The notes under the pieces were generated by a model that was given only the letters and a program-made list of their open reading frames with translations, had not been told where the DNA came from and made no database searches. From NCBI GenBank assembly GCA_002840905.1, contig PHDD01000015.1, forward strand, positions 1 through 64,000: a stretch of DNA of 64,000 bases. Direction: 5' to 3'. The position numbers and the translations under genes are program-made. The DNA comes from Bacteroidetes bacterium HGW-Bacteroidetes-4 (lineage in GTDB: Bacteria; Bacteroidota; Bacteroidia; Bacteroidales; SZUA-534). Below, piece by piece: positions 1 to 10,120 of this stretch (within the stretch, counting starts at the first letter, position 1; each line of letters opens with the position of its first letter).

Positions 1-78
1 GAGAGCAGGATTCGAACCTACGAAGTCGAAGACAGCAGATTTACAGTCTGCCCCAGTTGGCCACTTTGGTATCTCCCC
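1..78 (-). tRNA. tRNA-Tyr (anticodon GTA), 3' end cut by the window edge
   Basis: Minus strand reads GGGGAGATACCAAAGTGGCC...GCAGACTGTAAATCTGC...GGTTCGAATCCTGCTCTC: anticodon loop with GTA, long type-II variable arm, T-loop TTCGAAT. Confidence 0.93.
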
Positions 79-112
79 AATAATTATTACAATAAAATAA
101 GAACTAAATTGA

Positions 113-185
113 GCCGGTGGAGGGATTCGAACCCCCGGCCTGCTGATTACAAATCAGCTGCTCTGGCCAACTGAGCTACACCGGC
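113..185 (-). tRNA. tRNA-Thr (anticodon TGT)
   Basis: Minus strand GCCGGTGTAGCTCAGTTGGCCAGAGCAGCTGATTTGTAATCAGCAGGCCGGGGGTTCGAATCCCTCCACCGGC folds as a canonical cloverleaf, anticodon TGT. Confidence 0.95.
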
Positions 186-377
186 TTCACAACACAACCA
201 CTTTAAGAGAACTCTGTTTTTGACATTCTCAAAACGGTGTGCAAAAGTATAAGTTTTTTTAAATTGTGCAATACAAACCATCCAATTTCAACGCATCTTT
301 TTTAACTTTTTACTGGCCTGTTTTCTAACTTCCTGAAATGAGGATTAATATGCCTGACCAAAAACTTAAAAAAAAAA

Positions 378-408
378 CAAAAAAAAGCACCCGTGGTGGC
401 AGGTGCTT
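378..408 (-). terminator. Intrinsic terminator downstream of purC
   Basis: Inverted repeat AAGCACC...GGTGCTT followed on the minus strand by a T-run, just after the purC stop. Confidence 0.7.
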
Positions 409-430
409 ATAAATAAGAGCTATTTTGATG

Positions 431-1381
431 CTATGCTTTAGCTAAAAATGCGTTTACATTTTGCTCAATCCGTTGCAAAACGTGGCTTACATCGGCCTTT
501 TGGAATGTATCACCGGTAATGCTTTCGAACAATTCAATATAACGCTCCGAAACCTCATGAACAAAAGCCTCACTCATTTCGGGCAACACATCGCCTGCCC
601 TGCCCTGAAAATTGTGCTGCATTAACCATTCGCGTACAAACTCTTTTGAGAGTTGTTTTTGATTCTTGCCTTTGGCAAAGCGCTCTTCATACCCATCGGC
701 ATAAAAATACCGCGATGAATCGGGCGTGTGAATTTCGTCGATAAGGTAAATTTTGCCATCCTTCTTTCCAAATTCATATTTGGTATCGACTAGTATCAGT
801 CCCTTCTCACTGGCCATTTCGCTTCCCCGTTTAAACAAGGCCAGCGATATTTGTTCCAGTTGTTCGTAATCTTCTTTCGAAACCAGTCCCTGGCTAATAA
901 TCTCATCGCGCGAAATATTTTCGTCGTGTGCCCCTTGTTCTGCTTTTGTAGTTGGCGTTAGAAGCGGTTCAGGAAAAGCCTGATGCTCTTTTAATCCTTC
1001 GGGCAATTTTACCCCGCAGATTTCGCGTCCGCCCTCCTTGTACAAACGCCATGAGCTTCCGGTAAGGTAACCACGAACAATCATCTCCACGGGAAAGGTT
1101 TCGCACCAGTGGCCAATGGTTACGTTGGGATCGGGCGTAGCTATTTTCCAGTTGGGTACAATGTCGGCGGTTGCATCCAGAAATTTAGCGGCAATCTGGT
1201 TCAACACCTGTCCCTTGTAAGGAATGCCCTTGGGCAATACCACATCGAAAGCTGAGATGCGGTCCGATACCACCATCACCAAATATTCGTTATTAATGTT
1301 GTAAACGTCGCGCACTTTTCCTTTGTACACGCTTTTTTGTTTGGGAAAACTGAAGTCGGTTTTTACAATTGCTTTTTCCAT
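431..1381 (-). CDS. purC: Phosphoribosylaminoimidazole-succinocarboxamide synthase
   Basis: Protein has SAICAR synthetase motifs ([40 protein letters not shown]). Confidence 0.95.
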   Translation of the reverse strand: MEKAIVKTDFSFPKQKSVYKGKVRDVYNINNEYLVMVVSDRISAFDVVLPKGIPYKGQVLNQIAAKFLDATADIVPNWKIATPDPNVTIGHWCETFPVEMIVRGYLTGSSWRLYKEGGREICGVKLPEGLKEHQAFPEPLLTPTTKAEQGAHDENISRDEIISQGLVSKEDYEQLEQISLALFKRGSEMASEKGLILVDTKYEFGKKDGKIYLIDEIHTPDSSRYFYADGYEERFAKGKNQKQLSKEFVREWLMQHNFQGRAGDVLPEMSEAFVHEVSERYIELFESITGDTFQKADVSHVLQRIEQNVNAFLAKA

Positions 1382-1469
1382 TCTTTATTTGTTTTCAGAA
1401 TTTATCAAAACTAGTATTCAAACATACCAAGACATCAATTGTTAATACGCATTGACAATTTTTAACTGA

Positions 1470-2414
1470 TTAATGGGTATGCCGCTCAAAAGCCTTAACA
1501 ATGGCTTTTACCAGCCGATGCCTTACTATGTCGGTTTCGTCGAGTTCCACCACAGCTATTCCTTCAATCTTTTCAAGAATACGTAAGGCCTGAATCAATC
1601 CGCTGTCATGTACTTTGGGCAAATCGACCTGGGTAATGTCGCCGGTAACAATAAATTTGGCATTCGTTCCCATCCGGGTAAGAAACATTTTCATTTGCAG
1701 CAGGGTGGTGTTTTGCGCTTCGTCGAGAATTACAAAAGCATTATCGAGGGTTCGTCCACGCATGAAAGCCAAAGGGGCAATCTGCACAATCCCTTCTTCG
1801 ATATAGGTTTCCAGCTTTTTAGCAGGAATCATGTCATGCAGGGCGTCGTACAAAGGTTGCAAGTAAGGATCGATTTTTTCCTTTAAATCGCCGGGTAAAA
1901 AGCCTAAACGCTCTCCTGCTTCAACAGCCGGACGGCTCAGCACAATGCGCTTTACCTCGCGGTTACGTAAGGCCCGAACAGCCAGAGCTATGGCTGTATA
2001 GGTTTTTCCCGAGCCTGCCGGCCCCAGAGCAAAAAGCAAATCGTTTTGGTAACTTTGCTGAACCAGTACTTTTTGGTTTGCTGTAAGTGCCTTAATGGGT
2101 TTACCACCGTTACCAAACAGTATTAAATCATCGGGTACCGTTTCGTTATTTTGCCTTGCAGCCGATGCATTCAGTATCTCCAGCAGGTCGTCATCCGACA
2201 GCCGGTTAAATCTATCGTAAAAACCAACAACTTCTTTCAACTTATCTTCAAAGTCATGAATGGCTACTTTCTCGCCAATAAGTTTTATCTCATGCCCACG
2301 CGAAATAAGCTGAATTTTAGGAAAACTTCGTTTAAAAATCTCGAGGCGACTGTTGTTTACTCCCAGCAGGGCTATGGGATCGATGGCCTCGATATGCACA
2401 ATTTTTTCTGCCAT
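1470..2414 (-). CDS. phoH: PhoH family ATPase
   Basis: Walker A GPAGSGKTYTAIALA, VILDEAQNTT, VTGDITQVDLP: typical PhoH/YbeZ motifs. Confidence 0.92.
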   Translation of the reverse strand: MAEKIVHIEAIDPIALLGVNNSRLEIFKRSFPKIQLISRGHEIKLIGEKVAIHDFEDKLKEVVGFYDRFNRLSDDDLLEILNASAARQNNETVPDDLILFGNGGKPIKALTANQKVLVQQSYQNDLLFALGPAGSGKTYTAIALAVRALRNREVKRIVLSRPAVEAGERLGFLPGDLKEKIDPYLQPLYDALHDMIPAKKLETYIEEGIVQIAPLAFMRGRTLDNAFVILDEAQNTTLLQMKMFLTRMGTNAKFIVTGDITQVDLPKVHDSGLIQALRILEKIEGIAVVELDETDIVRHRLVKAIVKAFERHTH

Positions 2415-2711
2415 TAACTTGTTTTAAGCATCCATATTAAATTGCGTGTAAAATTAATGAGATAAGTTTTAGAAACCGTATAAATACCATTTTTTCTTAA
2501 AAATTTGCCAGGCTATTTTCTTCAATAAAGTCACGTTCACTAAATACTTAAAAGCAAAATAATAAAATCTGAGTATGCTTTATCCCGATTCTTAAGTTGG
2601 TAGAACGTTAAAACACGTAATTAAAAAACAAAACAAATATCCACCCTGTTAACAAAAAATAAATTAATTTAGTATGCCTTTAAAAAACGGATCAATAACA
2701 AAAACAACACA

Positions 2712-3542
2712 ATGACTATGAAAAAAACACTTACGTATTTATTGGTTTTAATGGTTCCGGCTTTTTTGTTCGTACAATGCAATACCGGCACCCAAAAAGA
2801 GAGTTCTGCTTCGAAATCAGTTATGGAAAAAGTACTTAGCGAGCAGGATTTCACCCCGGAACTTGAGAAAATACTGTACGAGTTCCCTACCCCCTTTGAA
2901 GTAACGGTGATGCTCGAAAAAGCAAAAGCGGGTTTTGTTTTCGATTTAAGTAACCCGGCCGAAAATTTGGATAAGTACATGACAGAGTCGTCGAAAGCAC
3001 TAAACCTGGGTGTTTATAGTGCCGACCTTTCGTATGCAGCAGCCTATAACCGCTCCGACGAGATTAAAAAGCTGATGGAATGCACCGGCCAGCTTAGCGA
3101 CGACCTGGGTATTCTGGGTATCTACAATCAAAACATACTGACACGAATAAAAAACAACTATGACCAAAAAGATTCACTGGTAAATTTAATCTCCGGGATT
3201 TTTAACGAAACAAAAAGCTTATTGTCGGATAATAATCGCGACAAAACAACCCTGCTTATTGTAAGCGGAGCTTTTGTTGAAACCATGTACCTGGCGACCA
3301 GTCTGAACCTGCTTACCGAAGACAATGAGGAAATAACAGCAATTATCTTAAACCAAAAAACAAACCTCGAAAAACTATTGCAGATTCTCGATGCCTTTAA
3401 AGCCGATGATGAGATGCTAAACCTAAGCCAGAGTTTATTGCCTTTAAAAGAGTTTTATGATAAAAACCCGGATATGGCAACCGAAGAACAGGCTTTTGAT
3501 ATTAAAGAAATTGTAGAAAGTATTCGGAATACCTTCATATAA
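2712..3542 (+). CDS. Conserved lipoprotein of unknown function
   Basis: N-terminal signal with lipobox-like FLFVQCN. Start may be the second Met (MKKTLTYLLVL). No recognised catalytic motif. Confidence 0.8.
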   Translation: MTMKKTLTYLLVLMVPAFLFVQCNTGTQKESSASKSVMEKVLSEQDFTPELEKILYEFPTPFEVTVMLEKAKAGFVFDLSNPAENLDKYMTESSKALNLGVYSADLSYAAAYNRSDEIKKLMECTGQLSDDLGILGIYNQNILTRIKNNYDQKDSLVNLISGIFNETKSLLSDNNRDKTTLLIVSGAFVETMYLATSLNLLTEDNEEITAIILNQKTNLEKLLQILDAFKADDEMLNLSQSLLPLKEFYDKNPDMATEEQAFDIKEIVESIRNTFI

Positions 3543-3562
3543 AAACATAAATCGTTGAAAAT

Positions 3563-3610
3563 GCAGCCAGGTTTAACTAAAAAAAGCAATAAACCCGGCT
3601 GTATTTTTTA
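3563..3610 (+). terminator. Stem-loop terminator after the lipoprotein gene
   Basis: CAGCCaGGTTTA...TAAACCcGGCTG followed by TATTTTTTA. Confidence 0.65.
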
Positions 3611-3657
3611 TGGCCAACCCGTATTAACACAGTAACCCGGAAATAACCTATTGTTTC

Positions 3658-6600
3658 ATGTCGGAACCCATATTAATAGCCCTGGTACAACTTTTTGCCA
3701 TAGTAGCATCATCGAGGCAAAAACAACTCTCAGACCACACCCGCTTTATCATTGAATCGTATTTAAAACAGTACCTCAACAGCCAGGAACTACAGGAATA
3801 CCTGATGCTTTACGACGAGTTGTGTTCCTTTCATGAGTTAAGCAGCGAAGGCTCCGAATGGGCAAACAGCGAAACGCTTAATAAAATGACCGGAATTTGC
3901 GAAAAAATAAACAAGGGCCTTCAGCAAAAAGATAAAATTATTGTTTTTATTAAATTCATTGAGTTTGTCGAAGCCATCAAAAAAAGCGATGCAGAAGCGA
4001 ACCAAACCGACCGGCTTGAATTTGAATATTACCGGATTGTGAGCGCTGCTTTCAACCTTTCGCAAACCGAGTACAAAACCATTTGTCATTTTCTGTTAAA
4101 CCCCAAAAGCGAGAGCATCCATCCGAACCGCATCCTTATTATCGATAATGGGGAGCAGGAATTTACCCTACCCTACAAACACCTGGTGCGCGAACGCCTC
4201 GACAGTCAAATCTGGGTACTTTACCTAAAAAGCGTCGACCTCTTTATCGGACGCATTATGGGTCGCGAAAATTTTAACCTCAATGGGCATTTTATTTCAC
4301 AAAACCAGTCCTTTATCATTTCTCCGGGAAGCATTATAAAGACCCAGAAATCGAACCCGGTATATTACGCCGACATTGCATCGGCCATGTTTTATGTACA
4401 ACAAAAAGTAAATCTGGAATTTACGGCACAAAACATTGCTTTTTCATTTAAAGACAGTAACAATGGACTTAAACCCTTTAGTTTTACCGCCGAAAGTGGC
4501 GAACTGATTGGTGTTATGGGCGCCAGCGGAACCGGAAAATCGACCCTGCTAAGCCTGCTCAACGGTACACTACCCCTGAATGAGGGAGCCATTTACATTA
4601 ACGGGCATCATCTGGAAAACGAGAAAGAACATCTCAAGGGAATTATCGGGTTTATTCCCCAGGACGATTTATTGATTGAGGAACTCACCGTTTTTCAAAA
4701 CCTGTATTTCAATGCCAAACTTTGTTTCAGCGATTTTACCAAACGCAAACTGATACGAACCATATTAAAAGTGCTTACCGACATCGATTTAAACGGCATA
4801 CGAAACCTGGTGGTGGGCAGCCCGCTGAATAAAGTTATCAGCGGTGGGCAGCGCAAGCGCTTAAATATTGCTCTGGAATTGATTCGTGAACCTTTTGTTC
4901 TGTTTGCCGATGAACCCACTTCAGGACTTTCGTCGATGGATTCGGAAATGGTAATGCTGTTGCTAAAGGAACAAACCCTTAAAGGCCGCATGGTTATGGT
5001 AAACATTCATCAGCCGTCTTCAAATATTTTTAAACTCTTCGATAAGTTGCTGATTCTGGATAAAGGAGGCTATCCGGTTTTTTATGGCAACCCTATTGAT
5101 GCAGTTACCTATTTTAAATCGGCCAGCAATCATGTAAATCCTACCGAGAGTGAATGCATCAGTTGCGGTTACGTAAATCCGGAGCAATTATTTCAGATAA
5201 CCGAAGCAAAAACTATAAACCGGCACGGGAAAGTTACCAACCAGCGTATTACTTCACCTGCCGATTGGTACCAGTTATTTAAAAGAAATATTCAGCCCTG
5301 GTTAAAAACAAAAGTAAACAGAAAACTGCTCCCAAAAAATCAGTTCAAAACGCCCGAAGCTTTTAAACAATTTAAAATTTTTAGCCTTCGTAACCTGCTC
5401 ATTAAACTCACCAACAGGCAATACCTGTTGCTTAATTTGCTCGAAGCTCCTTTGCTCGCCTTTATTTTGGCTTACCTCACCCGCTTTAGCACTTCGGAAG
5501 TTTACATTTTTGGACAAAACAAAAACCTGGCAGCCTACCTGTTTATGAGTGTGATAGTTGCATTGTTTTTAGGTATGATGGTAAGCGCCGAAGAAATTAT
5601 CAAAGACCGCAAACTTTTAAAACGCGAAGCCTTTCTAACCCTAAGCAGGTTCAGTTACCTGAACTCAAAAATCATGTTTTTGTTTGTGCTTTCGGCTATA
5701 CAAACCTTACTCTATGTACTTATTGGAAATACACTGCTTGGCATTCAGGGAATGACCTTTAGTTACTGGATGGTGTTGTTTAGCACCTCGTGCTTTGCCA
5801 ACCTTATTGGCTTAAATATATCGAGCGCTCTGAATTCGGTGGTTAATATTTACATACTTATTCCTTTTATTCTGGTACCCCAATTGTTACTAAGCGGGGT
5901 TATTGTTCCCTTTGAATCGTTGAATTCAGGTATTTCATCGGGCCGGCGAGTTCCGGTGGTTGGCGATTTAATGGCCTCGCGCTGGGCATTTGAAGCCCTG
6001 GCCGTAAATCAGTTTAAAAACAACGCCTACTCAAAACATTTTTACCAGCACGATAAAGTGCTGGCCAATTATTCCTTTGCAAACGGGTACATTCTTCCGG
6101 CTTTACGCGCCAAACTGGATGAATGCGACAGGAACCTGAGCCTAAATCAAAACGCAAACGAAACCCAACATAAACTTGAACTGCTGCGAAACGAGTTTAA
6201 TAAACTTTACCATCAACTGAATGAACCGGTTCCGGCCTATGTAAACCAACTAAATAGTAAGGATTATGATGCCGCGGTGGCAGAAAAAGCCCGTGAAGCC
6301 ATCAGTAATTTAAGTTATTATCTGGGTGTTCAACATAAACATTACTATAGCCAGCGCGACAGCATATACAGGAGTTTAGCCCAAAAGCTGGGCGAAGAAG
6401 GCGTTTACCGGTTAAAACTAAAGCATTTTAATCAAAATCTGGCACAATTGGTCGAAAACAAAACCACCGACAAAAGTATTATTGAAGAAGATACTTACCT
6501 GGTCCGACGCAAAGATCCCATTTACCTGGAACCGGAATCGAAAGTTGGACGTGCCCATTTTTACGCACCTGTAAAACAATTGGGAAACGTTAAAATTGAT

Positions 6601-6738
6601 ACCTTTTGGTTTAACCTGGGTGCTATATGGCTAATGACAGGGATTTTGTATGTTACCCTTTGGCACGATTCGTTCCGCAGACTTTCTGTTTTACTGGAGC
6701 GAAAAAGGCAGCACCGAAAGCAAAAACAAAACCAGTAG
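3658..6738 (+). CDS. ABCG-like ATP-binding cassette/permease fusion with N-terminal helical (TerB-like) and FHA-like regions
   Basis: Walker A GASGTGKST, signature SGGQRKRLNIALEL, Walker B FVLFADEPTSGLSS, then an ABC-2 type membrane region with a large insertion before the last TM segment. Confidence 0.85.
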   Translation: MSEPILIALVQLFAIVASSRQKQLSDHTRFIIESYLKQYLNSQELQEYLMLYDELCSFHELSSEGSEWANSETLNKMTGICEKINKGLQQKDKIIVFIKFIEFVEAIKKSDAEANQTDRLEFEYYRIVSAAFNLSQTEYKTICHFLLNPKSESIHPNRILIIDNGEQEFTLPYKHLVRERLDSQIWVLYLKSVDLFIGRIMGRENFNLNGHFISQNQSFIISPGSIIKTQKSNPVYYADIASAMFYVQQKVNLEFTAQNIAFSFKDSNNGLKPFSFTAESGELIGVMGASGTGKSTLLSLLNGTLPLNEGAIYINGHHLENEKEHLKGIIGFIPQDDLLIEELTVFQNLYFNAKLCFSDFTKRKLIRTILKVLTDIDLNGIRNLVVGSPLNKVISGGQRKRLNIALELIREPFVLFADEPTSGLSSMDSEMVMLLLKEQTLKGRMVMVNIHQPSSNIFKLFDKLLILDKGGYPVFYGNPIDAVTYFKSASNHVNPTESECISCGYVNPEQLFQITEAKTINRHGKVTNQRITSPADWYQLFKRNIQPWLKTKVNRKLLPKNQFKTPEAFKQFKIFSLRNLLIKLTNRQYLLLNLLEAPLLAFILAYLTRFSTSEVYIFGQNKNLAAYLFMSVIVALFLGMMVSAEEIIKDRKLLKREAFLTLSRFSYLNSKIMFLFVLSAIQTLLYVLIGNTLLGIQGMTFSYWMVLFSTSCFANLIGLNISSALNSVVNIYILIPFILVPQLLLSGVIVPFESLNSGISSGRRVPVVGDLMASRWAFEALAVNQFKNNAYSKHFYQHDKVLANYSFANGYILPALRAKLDECDRNLSLNQNANETQHKLELLRNEFNKLYHQLNEPVPAYVNQLNSKDYDAAVAEKAREAISNLSYYLGVQHKHYYSQRDSIYRSLAQKLGEEGVYRLKLKHFNQNLAQLVENKTTDKSIIEEDTYLVRRKDPIYLEPESKVGRAHFYAPVKQLGNVKIDTFWFNLGAIWLMTGILYVTLWHDSFRRLSVLLERKRQHRKQKQNQ

Positions 6739-6741
6739 GTG

Positions 6742-7080
6742 TTAATTACTCAAGGCAATCAGTGCCTCATCGGCTGTGGAATAGATATCGAAAATGGTGA
6801 TAAATCCTGAAATTTCGAAAATCTCTTTAATGTTATCCTGCAAATTGCTGAGGGCAAACTTTCCGTTCAGTGCCTTTAGTTTTTTCAAAGCAACCAAAAA
6901 AACACGCAAGCCACTGCTGCTAACATAATTAAGCGATTTGCAATCGATAAGTATTTGAAGGTTCCCCTTGTCGATCATGGTAAAGAGTTCATTTTCGAGG
7001 CTGTTATAATTGGTGGTGTCGAGCCTTCCTTTTACATCTACTACCATCACCTTATCTTTTTTATACGATGCTATTTCCAT
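6742..7080 (-). CDS. STAS-domain anti-sigma factor antagonist
   Basis: 112 aa; conserved NYVSSSGLRVFL phospho-site region of SpoIIAA/RsbV-type STAS domains. Confidence 0.9.
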   Translation of the reverse strand: MEIASYKKDKVMVVDVKGRLDTTNYNSLENELFTMIDKGNLQILIDCKSLNYVSSSGLRVFLVALKKLKALNGKFALSNLQDNIKEIFEISGFITIFDIYSTADEALIALSN

Positions 7081-7100
7081 GGTAAAAAATTGTTTTCGTT

Positions 7101-7529
7101 TTAAATCTTTTTAATTAAAGTTACTACATTCAAGTTTTCCTCGCGTCGGTAATTCACCTCGTCCATAATATTTTTTAACAGATGAATACCCAAACCGCCT
7201 ATTTCGCGCTCCTCGACCGGTACATTCACATCTACTTTTTTATTGTTTTGAAGCCAGTCGTAATGCTTTCCGTCGTCTCTTATAGTAATTTGCAAACGGG
7301 TCTCATCCTGCTCAAAGTTTAGTTTAATGTGATGCTCCAATGTGTCGGTATAGGCATACATTATAATGTTTGAAACCACCTCCTCGACCGCAAGATTTAC
7401 ATCGTGCTTAAATTTTTCCGTCCATCGCCAGTAAACAGCAAAGGCGTCGAGCATAACAGCAATACGGCTAATTTCAGCCAATTGGTTCTCGATTTCGAAC
7501 TGATGCGATTCCACGGAATTCTTTCTCAT
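7101..7529 (-). CDS. HATPase_c anti-sigma regulatory kinase (RsbW/SpoIIAB-like)
   Basis: N-box NLAVEEVVSNIIMYAY, RDDG, GGLGIHLLKNIMDEV. Confidence 0.9.
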   Translation of the reverse strand: MRKNSVESHQFEIENQLAEISRIAVMLDAFAVYWRWTEKFKHDVNLAVEEVVSNIIMYAYTDTLEHHIKLNFEQDETRLQITIRDDGKHYDWLQNNKKVDVNVPVEEREIGGLGIHLLKNIMDEVNYRREENLNVVTLIKKI

Positions 7530-7619
7530 TTAACAGTTTATTATCGCAGGCTAAAAATAGCTCCGCTTTATCCAATTATCAAATTTATTTATTACGGCTT
7601 TGTAAAAGCCTTTGTTCAA

Positions 7620-9854
7620 TTACATCATATCAAAAATTATCAGGGTAATGTCATCCTCGTGTGCTTCATCCTCTTTTTTCCCCGACCAGGCATTCAGTTG
7701 TTCAATTATGGCATCTACCGCGTCATCTGACAGGAAGTTCTTTGTTTGTTGTATCAGTTCCATAAAGCGACGCTTACCAAACAACTCGCCACCGGGGTTT
7801 GCCACATCCATAATACCATCGGTATAAAGAACTAAGCGATCGCCCGATTTGAGCTGAATTTTTGTATCGTTAAAACTGGTTTCAGGGAAAATCCCCATGG
7901 GAATTCCCGGAACACTGATTTCCTTTATTTCGTCTTTAGAACGCCGGTAAAGAATCAGTGGCGGATGACCTGCCGACGAATACGTAAGTTTTTTTAATTT
8001 TAAATCGATGCCCAGATAACCAGCTGTAATAAATTCGTTGTTTAACTGCCCGCTCAAACCCAGATTCATGCGCTGCAAAACCATTGCCGGGTTGCGCACA
8101 TTACTAATCTGTGAATTAAAAGCAACTTTAATCATCGATGCAATTAAAGCAGCTGAGATTCCATGTCCCGACACATCGGCAATAAGAATCCCAATGCTGT
8201 CTTTATCGGCCAAATGGTAATCGTAATAATCACCACCAATTAAGGCCATGGGCAAATAAGCCGACGATACCTCATAGTTTTCGCCTTTGGGATTAACATC
8301 GGGTAAAATGGCATTTTGAATATTGCGTGCTGTTTCCAAATCTTGTTTCACCAAAAAGAATTCCTTTTCGGTATTGGTGATGCGCTTAAATGCCACTACA
8401 ATCAGGGTGATATTAAAAATCAGGTAGGCAGGCTCGTCGAACGACCATTTGTTGGGTAGCCAATTCAGGTGAGCCAGGTTATCGTATAAAATGGCCAGCA
8501 GGTAAAAGCCCAACCCGGCTCCAATCAGTTGAACTTCGCGATTTTTACGCATTTCGGGTAAAAACAAATGAGCGAGCAGCACCACAGCTGCCAATAAACC
8601 AAAAATGGTATTGGCTGTTCCATAAATATTCTGTGCCGGCTCCGAGTAATCGGCAATTATTTTAATAACTCCCTGTATTATCGAATAGATTAAAAGCAGC
8701 AGAATCGATTTTTTCCAGCCCCAACCAATAAAGTACCGGATAAACAAAATAAAAGCCACCGGAATAACAAAAGCAATTAAAGGCATAGCATATTGCCAGA
8801 ATTCGGCCGAGGGAATTTCTGTTAAACGGATTAAAGGATTCTCGCTTAGAAATTTTAAGCCAAACGATAAGTTAAGCAGGGCCAGATAAAAAATATATCC
8901 TTCGAAAAATTTTAAGCGAAATACGAAAATTAATAGAGCTGCAATTCCCAGGAAGAAATAAATGAATCCAAATAAAAATTTCCAGGTTCCCAAACGGGTA
9001 ATCGATTTTATGTCATCGTGCGTATTACTGATGGCTTCAAACATAGCGCTCAATTGCGATTTATCCTCAACAGAATAAGAACATCCCTGATTCTCAAGTG
9101 CTATCAATCCTGACAGTCCCTGATAAAGGGCTGGTTCCAACTCTTTGGCCTGATTCAGGTAAAGCAAAGCATTGTCAAGGTCGCGATAGTTGTAATAAAT
9201 AAGCGCCATTCCCAGGTAAGCATCCGGATCGTTTGGAGCCAGTTTCAGGTAACTGTTAAAATACCGGATGGATTCGGGCAGGCGTTTTGCCCGTAATGAT
9301 TCCCAGCCCAGATTGTTTAACAGAGTAAGGTAATCGGCATTAAGGCCTATTCCAAAAAATAGTTTAGGGTCTTTGGGCAACAAACGCAAGTAACTCAAAA
9401 AATACCGAAAGGCACCGCTGATATCGCGTCGTTTAAAATATTCCTTTCCCAAATTACCAATTGCCGAAAGGTAATCGGGGTCGAGCTCCAAAGCCTTTTT
9501 ATAGTCGTTTAGCGCCATGTCATGCTGATTATTGAAAGCGTAGGCGTTTCCACGTAAATAATAAAACTCGGGAACCTCCGGATCGAGCATAATGGCTCGG
9601 GTAAAATCGACAATGGCTTCGCGATATGATTTATTTTCATAATTTTCTTTAGCCCTTCCGCTGTACCACCACGAACTTTTTGCACTGTCGATGGCATAAG
9701 TTTCGTCAGATTCTTCATCCTGCGAAAAACCCTGCCCCCAAACAATGGAAATTTGCAGGCTCATAATCAGGAACACCCAAAATACTTTCAAAATAAGTGA
9801 GCTGAGCCGACAAAAAAACAATTTATTCATATTTTTAATATTTGTCTCTCGCAT
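7620..9854 (-). CDS. TPR-containing multi-TM SpoIIE-type PP2C phosphatase (RsbU-like)
   Basis: Signal/TM, TPR repeats (AIVDFTRAIMLDPEVPEFYYLRGNAYAF...), hydrophobic multi-TM core, then SpoIIE motifs GGDYYDYHL, ADVSGHG, DRLVLYTDGIMD. Confidence 0.9.
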   Translation of the reverse strand: MRETNIKNMNKLFFCRLSSLILKVFWVFLIMSLQISIVWGQGFSQDEESDETYAIDSAKSSWWYSGRAKENYENKSYREAIVDFTRAIMLDPEVPEFYYLRGNAYAFNNQHDMALNDYKKALELDPDYLSAIGNLGKEYFKRRDISGAFRYFLSYLRLLPKDPKLFFGIGLNADYLTLLNNLGWESLRAKRLPESIRYFNSYLKLAPNDPDAYLGMALIYYNYRDLDNALLYLNQAKELEPALYQGLSGLIALENQGCSYSVEDKSQLSAMFEAISNTHDDIKSITRLGTWKFLFGFIYFFLGIAALLIFVFRLKFFEGYIFYLALLNLSFGLKFLSENPLIRLTEIPSAEFWQYAMPLIAFVIPVAFILFIRYFIGWGWKKSILLLLIYSIIQGVIKIIADYSEPAQNIYGTANTIFGLLAAVVLLAHLFLPEMRKNREVQLIGAGLGFYLLAILYDNLAHLNWLPNKWSFDEPAYLIFNITLIVVAFKRITNTEKEFFLVKQDLETARNIQNAILPDVNPKGENYEVSSAYLPMALIGGDYYDYHLADKDSIGILIADVSGHGISAALIASMIKVAFNSQISNVRNPAMVLQRMNLGLSGQLNNEFITAGYLGIDLKLKKLTYSSAGHPPLILYRRSKDEIKEISVPGIPMGIFPETSFNDTKIQLKSGDRLVLYTDGIMDVANPGGELFGKRRFMELIQQTKNFLSDDAVDAIIEQLNAWSGKKEDEAHEDDITLIIFDMM

Positions 9855-10061
9855 TTTTCAAACAAGCTTACCACAATTAACCAAAAATAAATAAATTTAG
9901 TATATCCGGCTTTAAATTTTAATGCCCCTGAAAATATAACCCAAAAAATATTCTCTTTGCTCAAATTGTGTTTTTAATTACTTTATCTGTTGAAATCGGA
10001 ACTATTTATAAACCAACTTTTAATTGCAAAAAAAAGAATTATAAGTCTGGGGCGTTTGTAA

Positions 10062-10092
10062 TTGAGCATTGCAAAAATTTCTACTACATTTG
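10062..10092 (+). promoter_or_regulatory. Candidate Bacteroidota promoter (TTG-N20-TACATTTG)
   Basis: TTG at 10062-10064 and TACATTTG at 10085-10092, 28 bp before the ATG at 10121. Confidence 0.5.
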
Positions 10093-10120
10093 CCCTACAA
10101 AGTTAAAAAGACTGTAATCA

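Noticed and set aside
2151-2417. Antisense ORFs inside phoH (also 1608-1886, 1615-1806)
   Set aside because: Opposite-strand shadows of a strongly conserved gene.
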